Assembly (NCBI GenBank): GCA_963854735.1
Contig: OY978107.1
Coordinates: 934,803-998,802, forward strand
DNA: 64,000 nt
Source of the DNA: Marvania coccoides
Taxonomy: Eukaryota > Chlorophyta > Trebouxiophyceae > Chlorellales > Chlorellaceae
Direction: 5' to 3'
The notes beneath the pieces were generated by a model. That model was not told the DNA's origin. It made no database searches and saw nothing but the letters and a program-made list of their open reading frames with translations. Each line of letters begins with the position of its first letter. The stretch's first letter is position 1. This document shows, one piece after another, positions 54,019 through 64,000 of this stretch. A program made the translations under genes and the position numbers.

Positions 54019-54958
54019 GCAGGACTAGGACGTTGGAGAGGGTGGTGGCGAAGGTGCCAGTAGTGGTGCGAAATTCGAGGTCTAAATGTGGAATGATGTC
54101 GCTATGTATGGTTATGCGGCCGTCAGCTACTTCAACCGAGCGTGCGGGTCCCTTGGCAATGGCAAACCCGTAGGAATATGCTGTGGCTTGAGAGATGACT
54201 GTGCCGGTGGCGCCCGAGTCTACAAGGGTGTTGGCGTCTTCGATGGCTCCGAGGCGAGCGGGCATGCAGAAGGTGGGCCGACGACGTTGAAACTCGGACG
54301 GGAGGATGGCGTCAGTGTAGGCGTAGAGTTGTTGGAGCTCGGTGTCGGCGCGCAACATGTCAAGGTGGTCTTGAATGTGCTGCAAGGGGTTGTCGGGAGG
54401 ACTATTCTTGGTCTTGGTCTTAGCTTTGGGCGGCAGGTGATCAATCTGCGGCGTGAGCTGCTGGCGCGGCGGGGGCGGGGTCTCGCTGATGGAGTGGGTC
54501 TCGTTGGTAGAGGTTGTCGGACAGGGCGTGTCTGCCGGAGGTGTACGCTCGTCGTCTTTGCCCTTGGAGCGGCCTTGTGTGGCAATGGGTGCGTAATAGC
54601 TAGAAGTGGGGGTGCTGCTGGGAGCTGCACGTGACGCAAACGGGTGGCGCATGGGTGCTGTGGAGTCTTGGAACTCGTCTTGGGTGCTGGCCGGTGTAGG
54701 GCGGGGTATGGGCGTTGTGGGGCGCCCGTAGTGGTCAGGAATGGATGTGTTTGGGGTTCTTGAGGTTGATGCGTCGCCTGATGTGAAGGATGCCGCTGGG
54801 GGCCTATATGATGCGGCAGAGGTAGAGGTAGTCAAAGGTAGGGTGGGGTGGGTGGTCTTGGTGGTAGTGCTGGGTGCTGCGGACTCAGCAGGCTTTACTG
54901 AGCCCGCTGCGCGTTTGGGGCACAGCGGTGTCCGGGCGTCCAGTTGGGGGCGTTGCAT
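54019..54958 (-). CDS. pro: Chromovirus protease region, disrupted by the nested element
   Basis: A minus-strand frame overlapping the end of gag by 64 bp in the -1 frame. After a Pro/Thr/Ser-rich linker of about 200 residues comes the retropepsin active site ANTLVDSGATGTVIS and the strand LDLEFRTTTGTFATTLSNVL. The nested LTR starts a few codons later, before the ILGDDF strand that lies on the other side at about 50,660. The protease is thus split inside its fold and this copy cannot make a normal Gag-Pro-Pol. The frame on the two sides agrees, so the insertion is the only break seen. Confidence 0.9.
54879..54919 (-). promoter_or_regulatory. Programmed -1 frameshift signal at the gag/pro junction
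   Basis: On the minus strand the heptamer CCCAAAC (54,919-54,913) sits in the gag frame as C CCA AAC. Five bases later a 10-bp stem forms between 54,907-54,898 and 54,888-54,879 (GCGGGCTCAG with CTGAGTCCGC, one G-U pair) around a 9-base loop that contains the gag stop codon TAA (54,897-54,895). Slipping back one base at CCC AAA enters the protease frame exactly. Slippery site, spacer and hairpin all meet the usual rules. Confidence 0.85.
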
Positions 54959-55887
54959 TTAAAACAGGGGTGGCCCACTCCAGCTGGTCGGTTGCTGGGG
55001 CGCCGGGGCTGCTGGTTGAGGGTGTTGGTGTTGGGGCGCCAGTTAGAGCTCGTCGGGACCCTTTGTTGGTTGCCGCTGCGGTTGAGGTAGGGATTGTTTT
55101 GGATCGCATTGACCTCCATGGGGGTGTAGTTGGCGTTCTGTGGCGCGAACTGATAGGGGTTTCCCTCCATCTGTGCCAGAAAACGCAGGGCGCCGTTGAG
55201 GGAGATCTCGTATGCGGGGTCGTCCGCGCGCTTGCCGGCGGTGTGGTTGTCCAAGGCCAGGCGGTTGTTGCGGGTAATCTGGTACTTGAACTTCTCCAGC
55301 TTGGTGTCGTCGGAGAGCTGTCCCCCAGCTGTCTCGTAACGTTGCACCCCATGGATGAACCTTGTATAAAAGGCGGTGGTCGACTCCTTGGTGTCTTGTT
55401 TGATGGCGCGCAAGGCGTTGGCGGCAATGTCCTTGGAGTTGACGCTCGCAAACTGCTTGGTGAGGGCGGCGGCAAAGTCTTCAAAGGTGTGGAAGGGGTC
55501 GTTGGGGGAGGATTTGCTAGACACGTTAACGACCCACTCGCGTGCAGGGCCGACAGTGTTACGCACTGCAAAGGCAATCTTTTCCTGGGGACCCAGTTGG
55601 CGGGCGTGGAACGCAACTGCGCGCAGCTCCTTGACAAAGTCCTCAGCCGTGATAGTGGTGGCTTCTCCAGAGAACTTGGACACCTTGGCTTCTTGTTGGA
55701 TGAAGGCAGTGGCTTGGGAAGGGGGTGGGCGCTCGCTGACGGTTTGACGGAGAATGGCGTTCTCGCTGTGGAGGATGCGTAGTTGGTTCGCCAAATCCTC
55801 CTGTTGGATGGTGAGCTGGCGTAAGTGGGCCAATACCTCAGCAACGCTGGGCTGCTCCAATGCAGGCGCTGGTTGGGGGGGCTCCAT
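54895..55887 (-). CDS. gag: Chromovirus Gag
   Basis: 330 residues from ATG 55,887 (MEPPQPAPALEQPS). The N-terminal helix LAHLRQLTIQQEDLANQL is followed by the capsid-type region (KFSGEATTITAEDFVKELRAVAF; DPFHTFEDFAAALTKQF; FYTRFIHGVQRYETAGGQL). The C-terminal zinc knuckle is CFKCNAPNWTPGHRC, of the type found in plant chromovirus Gags. The frame ends at TAA within the hairpin loop of the frameshift signal, so most product should be Gag with a minor Gag-Pro-Pol fusion. The frame is intact. Confidence 0.95.
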   Translation of the reverse strand: MEPPQPAPALEQPSVAEVLAHLRQLTIQQEDLANQLRILHSENAILRQTVSERPPPSQATAFIQQEAKVSKFSGEATTITAEDFVKELRAVAFHARQLGPQEKIAFAVRNTVGPAREWVVNVSSKSSPNDPFHTFEDFAAALTKQFASVNSKDIAANALRAIKQDTKESTTAFYTRFIHGVQRYETAGGQLSDDTKLEKFKYQITRNNRLALDNHTAGKRADDPAYEISLNGALRFLAQMEGNPYQFAPQNANYTPMEVNAIQNNPYLNRSGNQQRVPTSSNWRPNTNTLNQQPRRPSNRPAGVGHPCFKCNAPNWTPGHRCAPNAQRAQ

Positions 55888-56219
55888 TGCAGGGGGGGGG
55901 GTCTTGATGCAAGGTGGGTGGGTGGATGGGTGGGTAAGGTAGGGCTTGGAGTTGAGTTTAGCCTAGTGTTGAAGTTAAGCCTAGTGTGTTTAGGACTGAT
56001 AGAAATTGTGCGTACGCGTTTTTTCTTTTCGATTGGGTGTTCTAGAATATTCTAGATATAGTGGTCTAGAGGTTGAAGTGTGTCTCTGGCACGGCACAAA
56101 ACCTTCTACCAGTGTATGAAAATATGAATGGGGAGGTGAGCACTTGAACAGCGCCGATATACGTGCTCGTTCAAGGACCTTGATATGATTTTTTTGCAGG
56201 CAAATGAGTCGAAACCAAG

Positions 56220-56513
56220 TGTAATAGAGGGACTAGTTCTATTAGTATGAGTATTTACAGGACTAATTATGGCAATAATAACTAATACCCCGAGAATGGG
56301 GAGGCGCAGTCTTATAAAAGGGAGGCGCGTGCGAGACGTGTGCCAAGAAAGGGAGAATGCATACGTGGGCTTGTGTCTGAAAGGGAAGTGGCATAAATAG
56401 CCATGCAATAGGAATCAAAGAGAGGTGGAGGCATATTTGGAATGCTAAGACAGATGGCTTTTCGATGGGATTAAAGTAAGGAGAAACAAAGGAGTGCAGC
56501 TTGTGCTGCTACA
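56220..56513 (-). repeat. 5' LTR of the chromovirus
   Basis: 294 bp, identical by eye to the 3' LTR at 46,817-47,110. The right-hand target copy GGGGC follows at 56,514-56,518, then satellite sequence resumes in register. Confidence 0.95.
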
Positions 56514-59500
56514 GGGGCGGTGGATGGTGGCATGTCTGGAGCGTACATTGCGGGCCTGTTTTTATGGTTGCTGTGTTGCAGTGATCCCAGGCGACTGCCG
56601 CGAGCCCGCCCTGGCGTCTGTGAATTTAAGGAAGGCATGCCTGCGGCTGGATTTGTGGTTGGTGCTGTATTTTTCTGGAATGTGTCGAGAACGCTTTTGG
56701 GGAGGCGATTTTTTCGTCGATACTGCATCTGTGTGAGTTTGAAGGTGCAGCGGTGCCGGGCTGAGGGCCCAGGAATTTCAGGAACCGCGTTTTGCGAGGA
56801 GCGCAAAAAGGTTCTTGTTGGGGGCGGTGGATGGTGGTATGTCTGGAGCGTACTTTGCGGGCCTGTTTTTATGGTTGCTGTGTTGCAGTGATCCCAGGCG
56901 ACTGCCGCGTGCCCGCCCTGGCGTCTGTGAATTTAAGGAAGGCATGCCTGCGGCTGGATTTTTGGCTGTTGATATTTTTTGCTGGAATGTGTCGAGAACG
57001 CTATTGGGGAGGCGATTTTTTCGTCGATACTGCATCTGTGTGAGTTTGAAGGTGCAGCGGTGCCGGGCTGAGGGCCCATGAATTTCAGGAACCGCGTTTT
57101 GCGAGGAGCGCAAAAAGGTTCTTGTTGGGGGCGGTGGATGGTGGTATGTCTGGAGCGTACTTTGCGGGCCTGTTTTTATGGTTGCTGTGTTGCAGTGATC
57201 CCAGGCGACTGCCGCGTGCCCGCCCTGGCGTCTGTGAATTTAAGGAAGGCATGCCTGCGGCTGGATTTATGGCTGTTGAGATTTTTTGCTGGAATGTGTC
57301 GAGAACGCTATTGGGGAGGCGATTTTTTCGTCGATACTGCATCTGTGTGAGTTTGAAGGTGCAGCGGTGGCGGGCTGAGGGCCCATGAATTTCAGGAACC
57401 GCGTTTTGCGAGGAGCGCAAAAAGGTTCTTGTTGGGGGCGGTGGATGGTGGTATGTCTGGAGCGTACTTTGCGGGCCTGTTTTTATGGTTGCTGTGTTGC
57501 AGTGATCCCAGGCGACTGCCGCGTGCCCGCCCTGGCGTCTGTGAATTTAAGGAAGGCATGCCTGCGGCTGGATTTTTGGCTGTTGATGTATTTTTCTGGA
57601 TTGTGTCGAGAACGCTATTGGGGAGGCGATTTTGGGGTCGATATTGCATCTGTGTGAGTTGCAAGGGGCAGCGGTGGCGGGCTGAGGGCCCATGAATTTC
57701 AGGAACCGCGTTTTGCGAGGAGCGCAAAAAGGTTGTTGGTGTTGGCGGTGGATGGTGGTATGTCTGGAGCGTACTTTGCGTGCCTGTTTTCAGGGTTACT
57801 GAGTGGCAGTGACTCCAGGCGACTGCCGTGTGCCCGCCCTGGCGTCTGTGAATTTAAGGAAGGCATGCCTGCGGCGGGATTTGTGGTTGGTGATGTATTT
57901 TTCTGGATTGTGTCGAGAACGCTTTTGGGGAGGCGATTTTTTCGTCGATACTGCATCTGTGTGAGTTGCAAGGGGCAGCGGTGGCGGGCTGAGGGCCCAT
58001 GAATTTCAGGAACCGCGTTTTGCGAGGAGCGCAAAAAGGTTCTTGTTGGGGGCGGTGGATGGTGGTATGTCTGGAGCGTACTTTGCGGGCCTGTTTTTAT
58101 GGTTGCTGTGTTGCAGTGATCCCAGGCGACTGCCGCGTGCCCGCCCTGGCGTCTGTGAATTTAAGGAAGGCATGCCTGCGGCTGGATTTTTGGCTGTTGA
58201 GATTTTTTGCTGGAATGTGTCGAGAACGCTATTGGGGAGGCGATTTTTTCGTCGATACTGCATCTGTGTGAGTTTGAAGGTGCAGCGGTGGCGGGCTGAG
58301 GGCCCATGAATTTCAGGAACCGCGTTTTGCGAGGAGCGCAAAAAGGTTCTTGTTGGGGGCGGTGGATGGTGGCATGTCTGGAGCGTACATTGCGGGCCTG
58401 TTTTTATGGTTGCTGTGTTGCAGTGATCCCAGGCGACTGCCGCGAGCCCGCCCTGGCGTCTGTGAATTTAAGGAAGGCATGCCTGCGGCTGGATTTGTGG
58501 TTGGTGCTGTATTTTTCTGGAATGTGTCGAGAACGCTTTTGGGGAGGCGATTTTTTCGTCGATACTGCATCTGTGTGAGTTTGAAGGTGCAGCGGTGCCG
58601 GGCTGAGGGCCCAGGAATTTCAGGAACCGCGTTTTGCGAGGAGCGCAAAAAGGTTCTTGTTGGGGGCGGTGGATGGTGGTATGTCTGGAGCGTACTTTGC
58701 GGGCCTGTTTTTATGGTTGCTGTGTTGCAGTGATCCCAGGCGACTGCCGCGTGCCCGCCCTGGCGTCTGTGAATTTAAGGAAGGCATGCCTGCGGCTGGA
58801 TTTTTGGCTGTTGAGATTTTTTGCTGGAATGTGTCGAGAACGCTATTGGGGAGGCGATTTTTTCGTCGATACTGCATCTGTGTGAGTTTGAAGGTGCAGC
58901 GGTGGCGGGCTGAGGGCCCATGAATTTCAGGAACCGCGTTTTGCGAGGAGCGCAAAAAGGTTCTTGTTGGGGGCGGTGGATGGTGGTATGTCTGGAGCGT
59001 ACTTTGCGGGCCTGTTTTTATGGTTGCTGTGTTGCAGTGATCCCAGGCGACTGCCGCGTGCCCGCCCTGGCGTCTGTGAATTTAAGGAAGGCATGCCTGC
59101 GGCTGGATTTTTGGTTGGTGATGTATTTTTCTGGATTGTGTCGAGAACGCTATTGGGGAGGCGATTTTGGGGTCGATATTGCATCTGTGTGAGTTGCAAG
59201 GGGCAGCGGTGCCGGGCTGACGGCCCAGGAATTTCAGGAACCGCGTTTTGAGCGCAGCGCAAAAAGGTTCTTGTTGGGGGCGGTGGATGGTGGCATGTCT
59301 GGAGCGTACATTGCGGGCCTGTTTTTATGGTTGCTGTGTTGCAGTGATCCCAGGCGACTGCCGCGAGCCCGCCCTGGCGTCTGTGAATTTAAGGAAGGCA
59401 TGCCTGCGGCTGGATTTGTGGTTGGTGCTGTATTTTTCTGGAATGTGTCGAGAACGCTTTTGGGGAGGCGATTTTTTCGTCGATACTGCATCTGTGTGAG

Positions 59501-59895
59501 TTTGAAGGTGCAGCGGTGGCGGGCTGAGGGCCCAGGAATTTCAGGAACCGCGTTTTGCGAGGAGCGCAAAAAGGTTCTTGTTGGGGGCGGTGGATGGTGG
59601 TATGTCTGGAGCGTACTTTGCGGGCCTGTTTTTATGGTTGCTGTGTTGCAGTGATCCCAGGCGACTGCCGCGTGCCCGCCCTGGCGTCTGTGAATTTAAG
59701 GAAGGCATGCCTGCGGCTGGATTTTTGGCTGTTGAGATTTTTTGCTGGAATGTGTCGAGAACGCTATTGGGGAGGCGATTTTTTCGTCGATACTGCATCT
59801 GTGTGAGTTTGAAGGTGCAGCGGTGCCGGGCTGAGGGCCCATGAATTTCAGGAACAACGTTTTGCGAGGAGCGCAAAAAGGTTCTTGTTGGGGGC
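56514..59895. repeat. Subtelomeric 307-bp satellite array, distal block
   Basis: 3,382 bp, exactly eleven monomers plus the 5-bp target copy, between the chromovirus 5' LTR and the 3' LTR of its second copy. Mostly type-B monomers with one type-A monomer near 57,733. The last 550 bp or so (from about 59,340) match 46,256-46,816. Confidence 0.96.
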
Positions 59896-60189
59896 TGTAA
59901 TAGAGGGACTAGTTCTATTAGTATGAGTATTTACAGGACTAATTATGGCAATAATAACTAATACCCCGAGAATGGGGAGGCGCAGTCTTATAAAAGGGAG
60001 GCGCGTGCGAGACGTGTGCCAAGAAAGGGAGAATGCATACGTGGGCTTGTGTCTGAAAGGGAAGTGGCATAAATAGCCATGCAATAGGAATCAAAGAGAG
60101 GTGGAGGCATATTTGGAATGCTAAGACAGATGGCTTTTCGATGGGATTAAAGTAAGGAGAAACAAAGGAGTGCAGCTTGTGCTGCTACA
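59896..60189 (-). repeat. 3' LTR of the second chromovirus copy
   Basis: 294 bp, same as 46,817-47,110. The adjacent polypurine tract (60,190-60,208) is also present. Confidence 0.95.
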
Positions 60190-60251
60190 ACTTTCCTCCC
60201 TCCTAAAGTACTACGTCGTCTTTGCAATGACGCATGGAGGGGAATGGTGAA

Positions 60252-63200
60252 TTACTTGTGGCGCGAACGTTCTTCGCAGGCGTCCACGAAATTCTTGTAA
60301 GAGGTGGGATCGATGTCGTCTTGGAGACTAGCGGCTGGGAGCCATTCGTCAAAGTCAGGGGGGTAGCCGTCCCAGCGAATGAGGTATTCGAGGGCGCGGC
60401 TACGGCCTTTGCCGCGGTAGCGTTTGTTAAGGAAGGCCTTGACCAGAAAGTGTTCTTCTTCATCGATGAGGTCGGGAGGTGGGAGGAAAACGTCACGGCC
60501 GGGGTACTTGTCGGGAGCGTGGAAGGGCTTGACGCGGGAGATGTTGATGACGTCGTGAAAGGAGAGGTTTCCATGTAGGTCCAGGCGGATGGCGTTGGGG
60601 CCAACCAGTTCGGTGATGTCAAAGGGGCCACAGTAGCGAGGGGAGAGCTTGCGCGAGAGAAGGCCTGGGAGTTTGAGGTGCTCTGTGGATAGGAGGACCT
60701 TGTCGCCTGTGGAGAAGGTGTGATCGGTGCGGCGTTTATCAGCGGAGCGTTTCTGGCGTTCTTGGGCTCGCATGAGGTGTTCCTTGGCGCTGCGGAGGGC
60801 TGAGCGCTGTTGCTCGAGGAAGGCGTCTGCAGCTGGGCTGGTGGAGGCTTTAGGCGGCGCTACAGCTTGCAAGGTCGCGGGTGTGTGTGGGTGAGAGCCG
60901 TAGTTGAGGAAGAAGGGGGTCTGCTGGGTGCTGGCTTGGACGGCGTTGTTTATGGCGAACTCGGCAGGGGTGAGGAGTTGGTCCCAGTTGGACTGGTGCA
61001 CGTCTGTGTAGCAGCGCAGCATGTCTTCAATAGTGCGGTTGGCGCGCTCGGTTTGGCCGTCGGTTTGCGGGTGGAAGGCGGTTGACATGGCAAGGTTTGT
61101 GCCGACAAGCTTGAGAAGTTCTTTCCAAAAGGTAGAGGTAAAGCGAGGGTCGCGGTCGGAGATGATGGATTGGGGCATGCCGTGGAGGCGGAAGATGTTG
61201 TCAAAGAAGAGGCGGGCCGTGAGCTTGGCGGTGACCTCCATGTCGGTGGGGACGATGTGGCACATTTTTGAGAGTTTGTCCACGAAAACGATGATGGCAT
61301 CATGGCCACGTGCTGTCTTAGGCAGGCCGGTGATGAAATCTAGAGTGACTTGTTGCCAGCAGTATTCAGGGATAGCCACGGGGCGGAGAAGGCCGAATGG
61401 GGGCTTGTTGGAAGGCTTGACAAGCTGGCATTGAGGGCAAGTGTGCACGTAGTGCTCCACTTCCTCCCTCATCTTGGGCCAAAAGTAGGTTTGGGAGAGG
61501 GCCTGGTAGGTCTTGTCACGGCCGAGATGGCCGGCGTAAGCGGTGTTGTGGTATTCTCGGAGGAGGGTGGCGTGGAGAGTAGGGTCGGCAGGTATGTATA
61601 ATTTGTTGGAGTCTTTGGTGAGGTAGATGAGTTCGTTGGTGATCGTAAAATCGATGGCCTGTAGTCTGCAGCCATGCAGGCGGGGCGCTGTTAAAATTAT
61701 GTCTTGGGCAAGTTGGTCGGTGGTGTACGCTGCTTTGAGCTTGGTATAGAAGCTGGGGTCTGGAGTGAGAGTGCTAGCAGTGGTAGCAGCAGCCGGGGTA
61801 GACGGGGTAGAATTTGTATGTGTGGCAGCAGTCTTGGGCGGAGAAACACGCAGTTTTGTAGCGGCGCGTGTGGAGATGCCGTTGAGGTGGAGGTGGTCTA
61901 GGATGAGCGTGAATGGGTCAGGGTGGTCGTTTTGATTGAATGCATGAAGGGTCTCAGGGAAGGGGATGTCAAGGATGCGAATGGCGTTGATGAGGGTGGC
62001 CGGACGCGTCTCAGGGGGCGGGTTGAGGCGGCTAAGGGCGTCTGCGGCGGCGTTGTCGGTGCCCTTGATGTAGTTGATGTGCATGTCGTACTCTTGAAGG
62101 AGCTCCATCCAGCGGGCTTGTCGTTGGTTAAGCTTGGGCTGCGTCTGGAGGTAAGTTAAGGAGCGGTGGTCGGTGTGAACTGTGGTGGTGTTGCCAAGGA
62201 GGTAGTGCCTCCAGGTGGAGACAGCGTGGACAATTGCGAGCATCTCTTTCTCGTGGGTGGCGTAGTTGCGCTCAGCGGGTGTTAGCGTGCGGGAGAGGTA
62301 ACAGATGGGCTGGGGCCCGTCGTCGAACTCTTGTTGCAGTACAGCGCCGATGGCGTAGTCGGAGGCGTCCGTGGTTAAGATGAAGTCTTTGGTGAAGTCA
62401 GGTAGGCGTAGAACTGGGTCCGTGGCGAAGGCTTGTTTGAGGGTGGTGAATGCGTTTTGTTGCGCTTGGTCCCAGATGTAGGGGTTCTCGCCTTTGAGGA
62501 GGTCTTGGAGGGGCTGGGCAATCTTGGAGAAGCTGGGTACAAAGCGGCGGTAGAAGTTGCAGAAACCCAAAAAAGACTGGAGGTCTTGGCGGTTAGCAGG
62601 CGTGGCCCAGTTGGCAATGGCGTCGGTCTTGGCAGGCTCTGTGGAAACGCCGTTGCCAGAGATCACGTGACCAAGGAAGGGGAGCTGCGTCATACAGAGG
62701 TCGCACTTTGGGCCTTGGGCGTAGAGGCTGTGGCGGCGAAGGGTTTCGAATACGATGCGGAGGTGTTTTTCGTGGTCGGCGGGGTTTTTGGAAAATACGA
62801 GGAGGTCGTCAAGGTAGATGACGATGAAGTCGTCGAGATGCTCGCGGAAGATGTCGTTCATGAGGGTCTGGAAAGTGGCTGGAGCGTTGGTCAGGCCAAA
62901 GGGCATGACTATGAACTCGAAGGAGCCGTAGCGGGTGCGGATGGCGGTCTTGGGGATGTCGTCCTTTGCCATTGGGATTTGCCAGTAGCCCGCGGCCAGG
63001 TCGATGGATGAGAAGCAGGTAGAACCGCCGAGCATATCGAAAATTTCGTCGATGCGGGGAAGGGGGTACTTGTTCTTGATGGAGTTCTTGTTGAGGGCGC
63101 GATAGTCTAAGCACATGCGCAAGCCGCCGGTCTTCTTTTTGGTGAAGAGTACGCAGGCGCCGTAGGGGGATGCACTGGGGCGGATGAAGTCCTTGTCGAT

Positions 63201-63639
63201 GAGTGTCTTGAGTTGTCGCCGGAGTTCTTCTAACTCGGCAGGGGCCATGCGGCGGAGGCCGGAGGAAGGCGGTGTAGCCGTGGGGTCGATGAGCGGGATG
63301 GTGTGCTCGTGGGTCATGTGCGGTTGGTTGCCGCGGCGCTCAGGCGGTAGGCCTGGGGGAAGGCCGTCGATGAGGATGTCGAGGTAGTCGGCTTGGATGC
63401 GTTGTCGTAGTGTCTCGAGCTCTGGCTGTAACGGGTGTGGCTTGGGGGTGTCAGCTGGTTTGTCTGCCGTGGCAACGCCCTTCACCTCTTCGGAAATAGT
63501 GGCAGCGTGGCTGGAGTATAGGATGTGAGGGATGTCGGTGATTTGGGCGAGAAAGAGTTCTTCTACTTCGTCGCCGCCGCGATGGCGTAAGGAGCGGTGG
63601 AGCGCGCCGGCGGAGATTAGAGATGGTCTTGGTGGAGTG
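60252..63639 (-). pseudogene. pol: Truncated chromovirus pol at the chromosome end
   Basis: The frame stays open from the stop at 60,252 to the telomere junction and covers the region from just after the protease to the chromodomain: complete reverse transcriptase (with YLDD), RNase H, integrase and chromodomain. It lacks the protease and any upstream gag or 5' LTR promoter, so it should not be expressed as a normal polyprotein. The first in-frame ATG is at 63,485. Confidence 0.93.
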
Positions 63640-64000
63640 CTTTAGGGTTTAGGGTTTTAGGGTTTAGGGTTTTAGGGTTTTAGGGTTTTAGGGTTTAGGG
63701 TTTTAGTTTTTAGGTTTTAGGGTTTTAGGGTTTAGGGTTTTAGGTTTTAGGTTTTAGGGTTTAGGGTTTAGGGTTTAGTTTTTAGGGTTTAGGGTTTAGG
63801 GTTTAGGGTTTAGGGTTTAGGGTTTAGGGTTTAGGGTTTAGGGTTTAGGGTTTAGGGTTTAGGGTTTAGGGTTTAGGGTTTAGGGTTTAGGGTTTAGGGT
63901 TTAGGGTTTAGGGTTTAGGGTTTAGGGTTTAGGGTTTAGGGTTTAGGGTTTAGGGTTTAGGGTTTAGGGTTTAGGGTTTAGGGTTTAGGGTTTAGGGTTT
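63640..64000 (+). repeat. Telomere, (TTTAGGG)n with a degenerate proximal part
   Basis: From 63,641 the sequence is telomeric to the window's end. The first 145 bp or so mix TTTAGGG with TTTTAGGG units and a few shortened or T-extended units (TTTTTAGG, TTTTAGG). From about 63,786 the repeat is pure TTTAGGG, about 30 units. The G-rich strand runs 5' to 3' toward the right, as it must at a right-hand chromosome end. Confidence 0.98.

Larger units (their letters stand above)
46817..56513 (-). mobile_element. Ty3/gypsy chromovirus, nearly full length, interrupted by a nested element
   Basis: A 9,697-bp interval of which about 6.37 kb is the element itself; the rest is the nested insertion at 50,696-54,018 plus its 5-bp duplication. 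The sense strand is minus: 5' LTR 56,513-56,220, primer site, gag, protease, then pol to 47,173, polypurine tract, 3' LTR 47,110-46,817. The domain order protease, reverse transcriptase, RNase H, integrase marks Ty3/gypsy, and a C-terminal chromodomain marks the chromovirus branch. The two 294-bp LTRs read as identical and the target duplication is intact, so insertion was recent. Before the nested insertion the pro-pol frame was continuous, because the frames on both sides agree once the insert and one target copy are discounted. Confidence 0.96.
59896..63639 (-). mobile_element. Second chromovirus copy, 5' part missing, cut by the telomere
   Basis: It repeats 46,817-50,560 at a constant offset of 13,079 and appears identical in the stretches I compared. 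It has the same satellite junction (AACAACGTTTTGCGAGG, then GGGGC) as the first copy, so it is a duplicate of that insertion. Only the 3' LTR and most of pol remain; gag, the protease active site and the 5' LTR are absent because the chromosome ends here. The break lies before the nested-insertion site, so whether this copy ever held that insert is unknown. Confidence 0.95.

Noticed and set aside
59896..63639. Second chromovirus as an independent insertion
   Set aside because: Its satellite junction, target copy and flanking private variant are the same as those of the first copy, so duplication is the simpler explanation.

Overview
This is the right-hand end of a green-algal chromosome. The window ends in about 360 bp of TTTAGGG telomere repeats with the G-rich strand running outward. 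The genes have GC-rich exons broken by short (about 70-130 bp), more AT-rich spliceosomal introns. A chloroplast ALB3-type insertase points to a plastid-bearing alga, and the TTTAGGG telomere fits a Chlorella/trebouxiophyte-like or prasinophyte lineage better than Chlamydomonas (TTTTAGGG). I cannot name the species.

Region 1 (1-33,000) is a compact housekeeping gene block on both strands. In order it holds: PP4R3/SMEK (3' end off the window), a class I methyltransferase, ALB3, a small C2-like protein, an SNIP1/DAWDLE-type FHA protein, an isochorismatase-like hydrolase, SEM1/DSS1, a GSK3 kinase, a NASP-type histone chaperone, an FtsH-like AAA protein lacking the protease domain, a class IV-like histone deacetylase, a type I membrane glycoprotein, two intronless orphan genes around a 2-kb AT-rich gap, and an 18-exon gene for a roughly 1,714-residue helical repeat protein. 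Most exon models were checked by reading phase across each GT-AG (or GC-AG) junction. There are no operons. Neighbours are convergent or divergent and share short intergenic regions.

Region 2 (about 33,517-46,816, continuing at 56,514-59,895) is a subtelomeric satellite with a 307-bp monomer. It shows higher-order structure: 2-mer, 4-mer and 8-mer blocks.

Region 3 (46,817-56,513) is a Ty3/gypsy chromovirus inserted in the satellite on the minus strand, with a 5-bp target duplication and LTRs that read as identical. A second, gag-only element of the same LTR family (50,696-54,018, plus strand) has inserted into its protease coding region with its own 5-bp target duplication. A textbook -1 frameshift signal lies at the gag/pro junction of the chromovirus.

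Region 4 (59,896-63,639) is a second copy of the chromovirus 3' part. It shares the first copy's satellite junction, so it arose by duplication of a 13,079-bp interval rather than by a new insertion. The telomere is attached directly inside its coding sequence at 63,639/63,640, as in a broken end healed by telomere addition.
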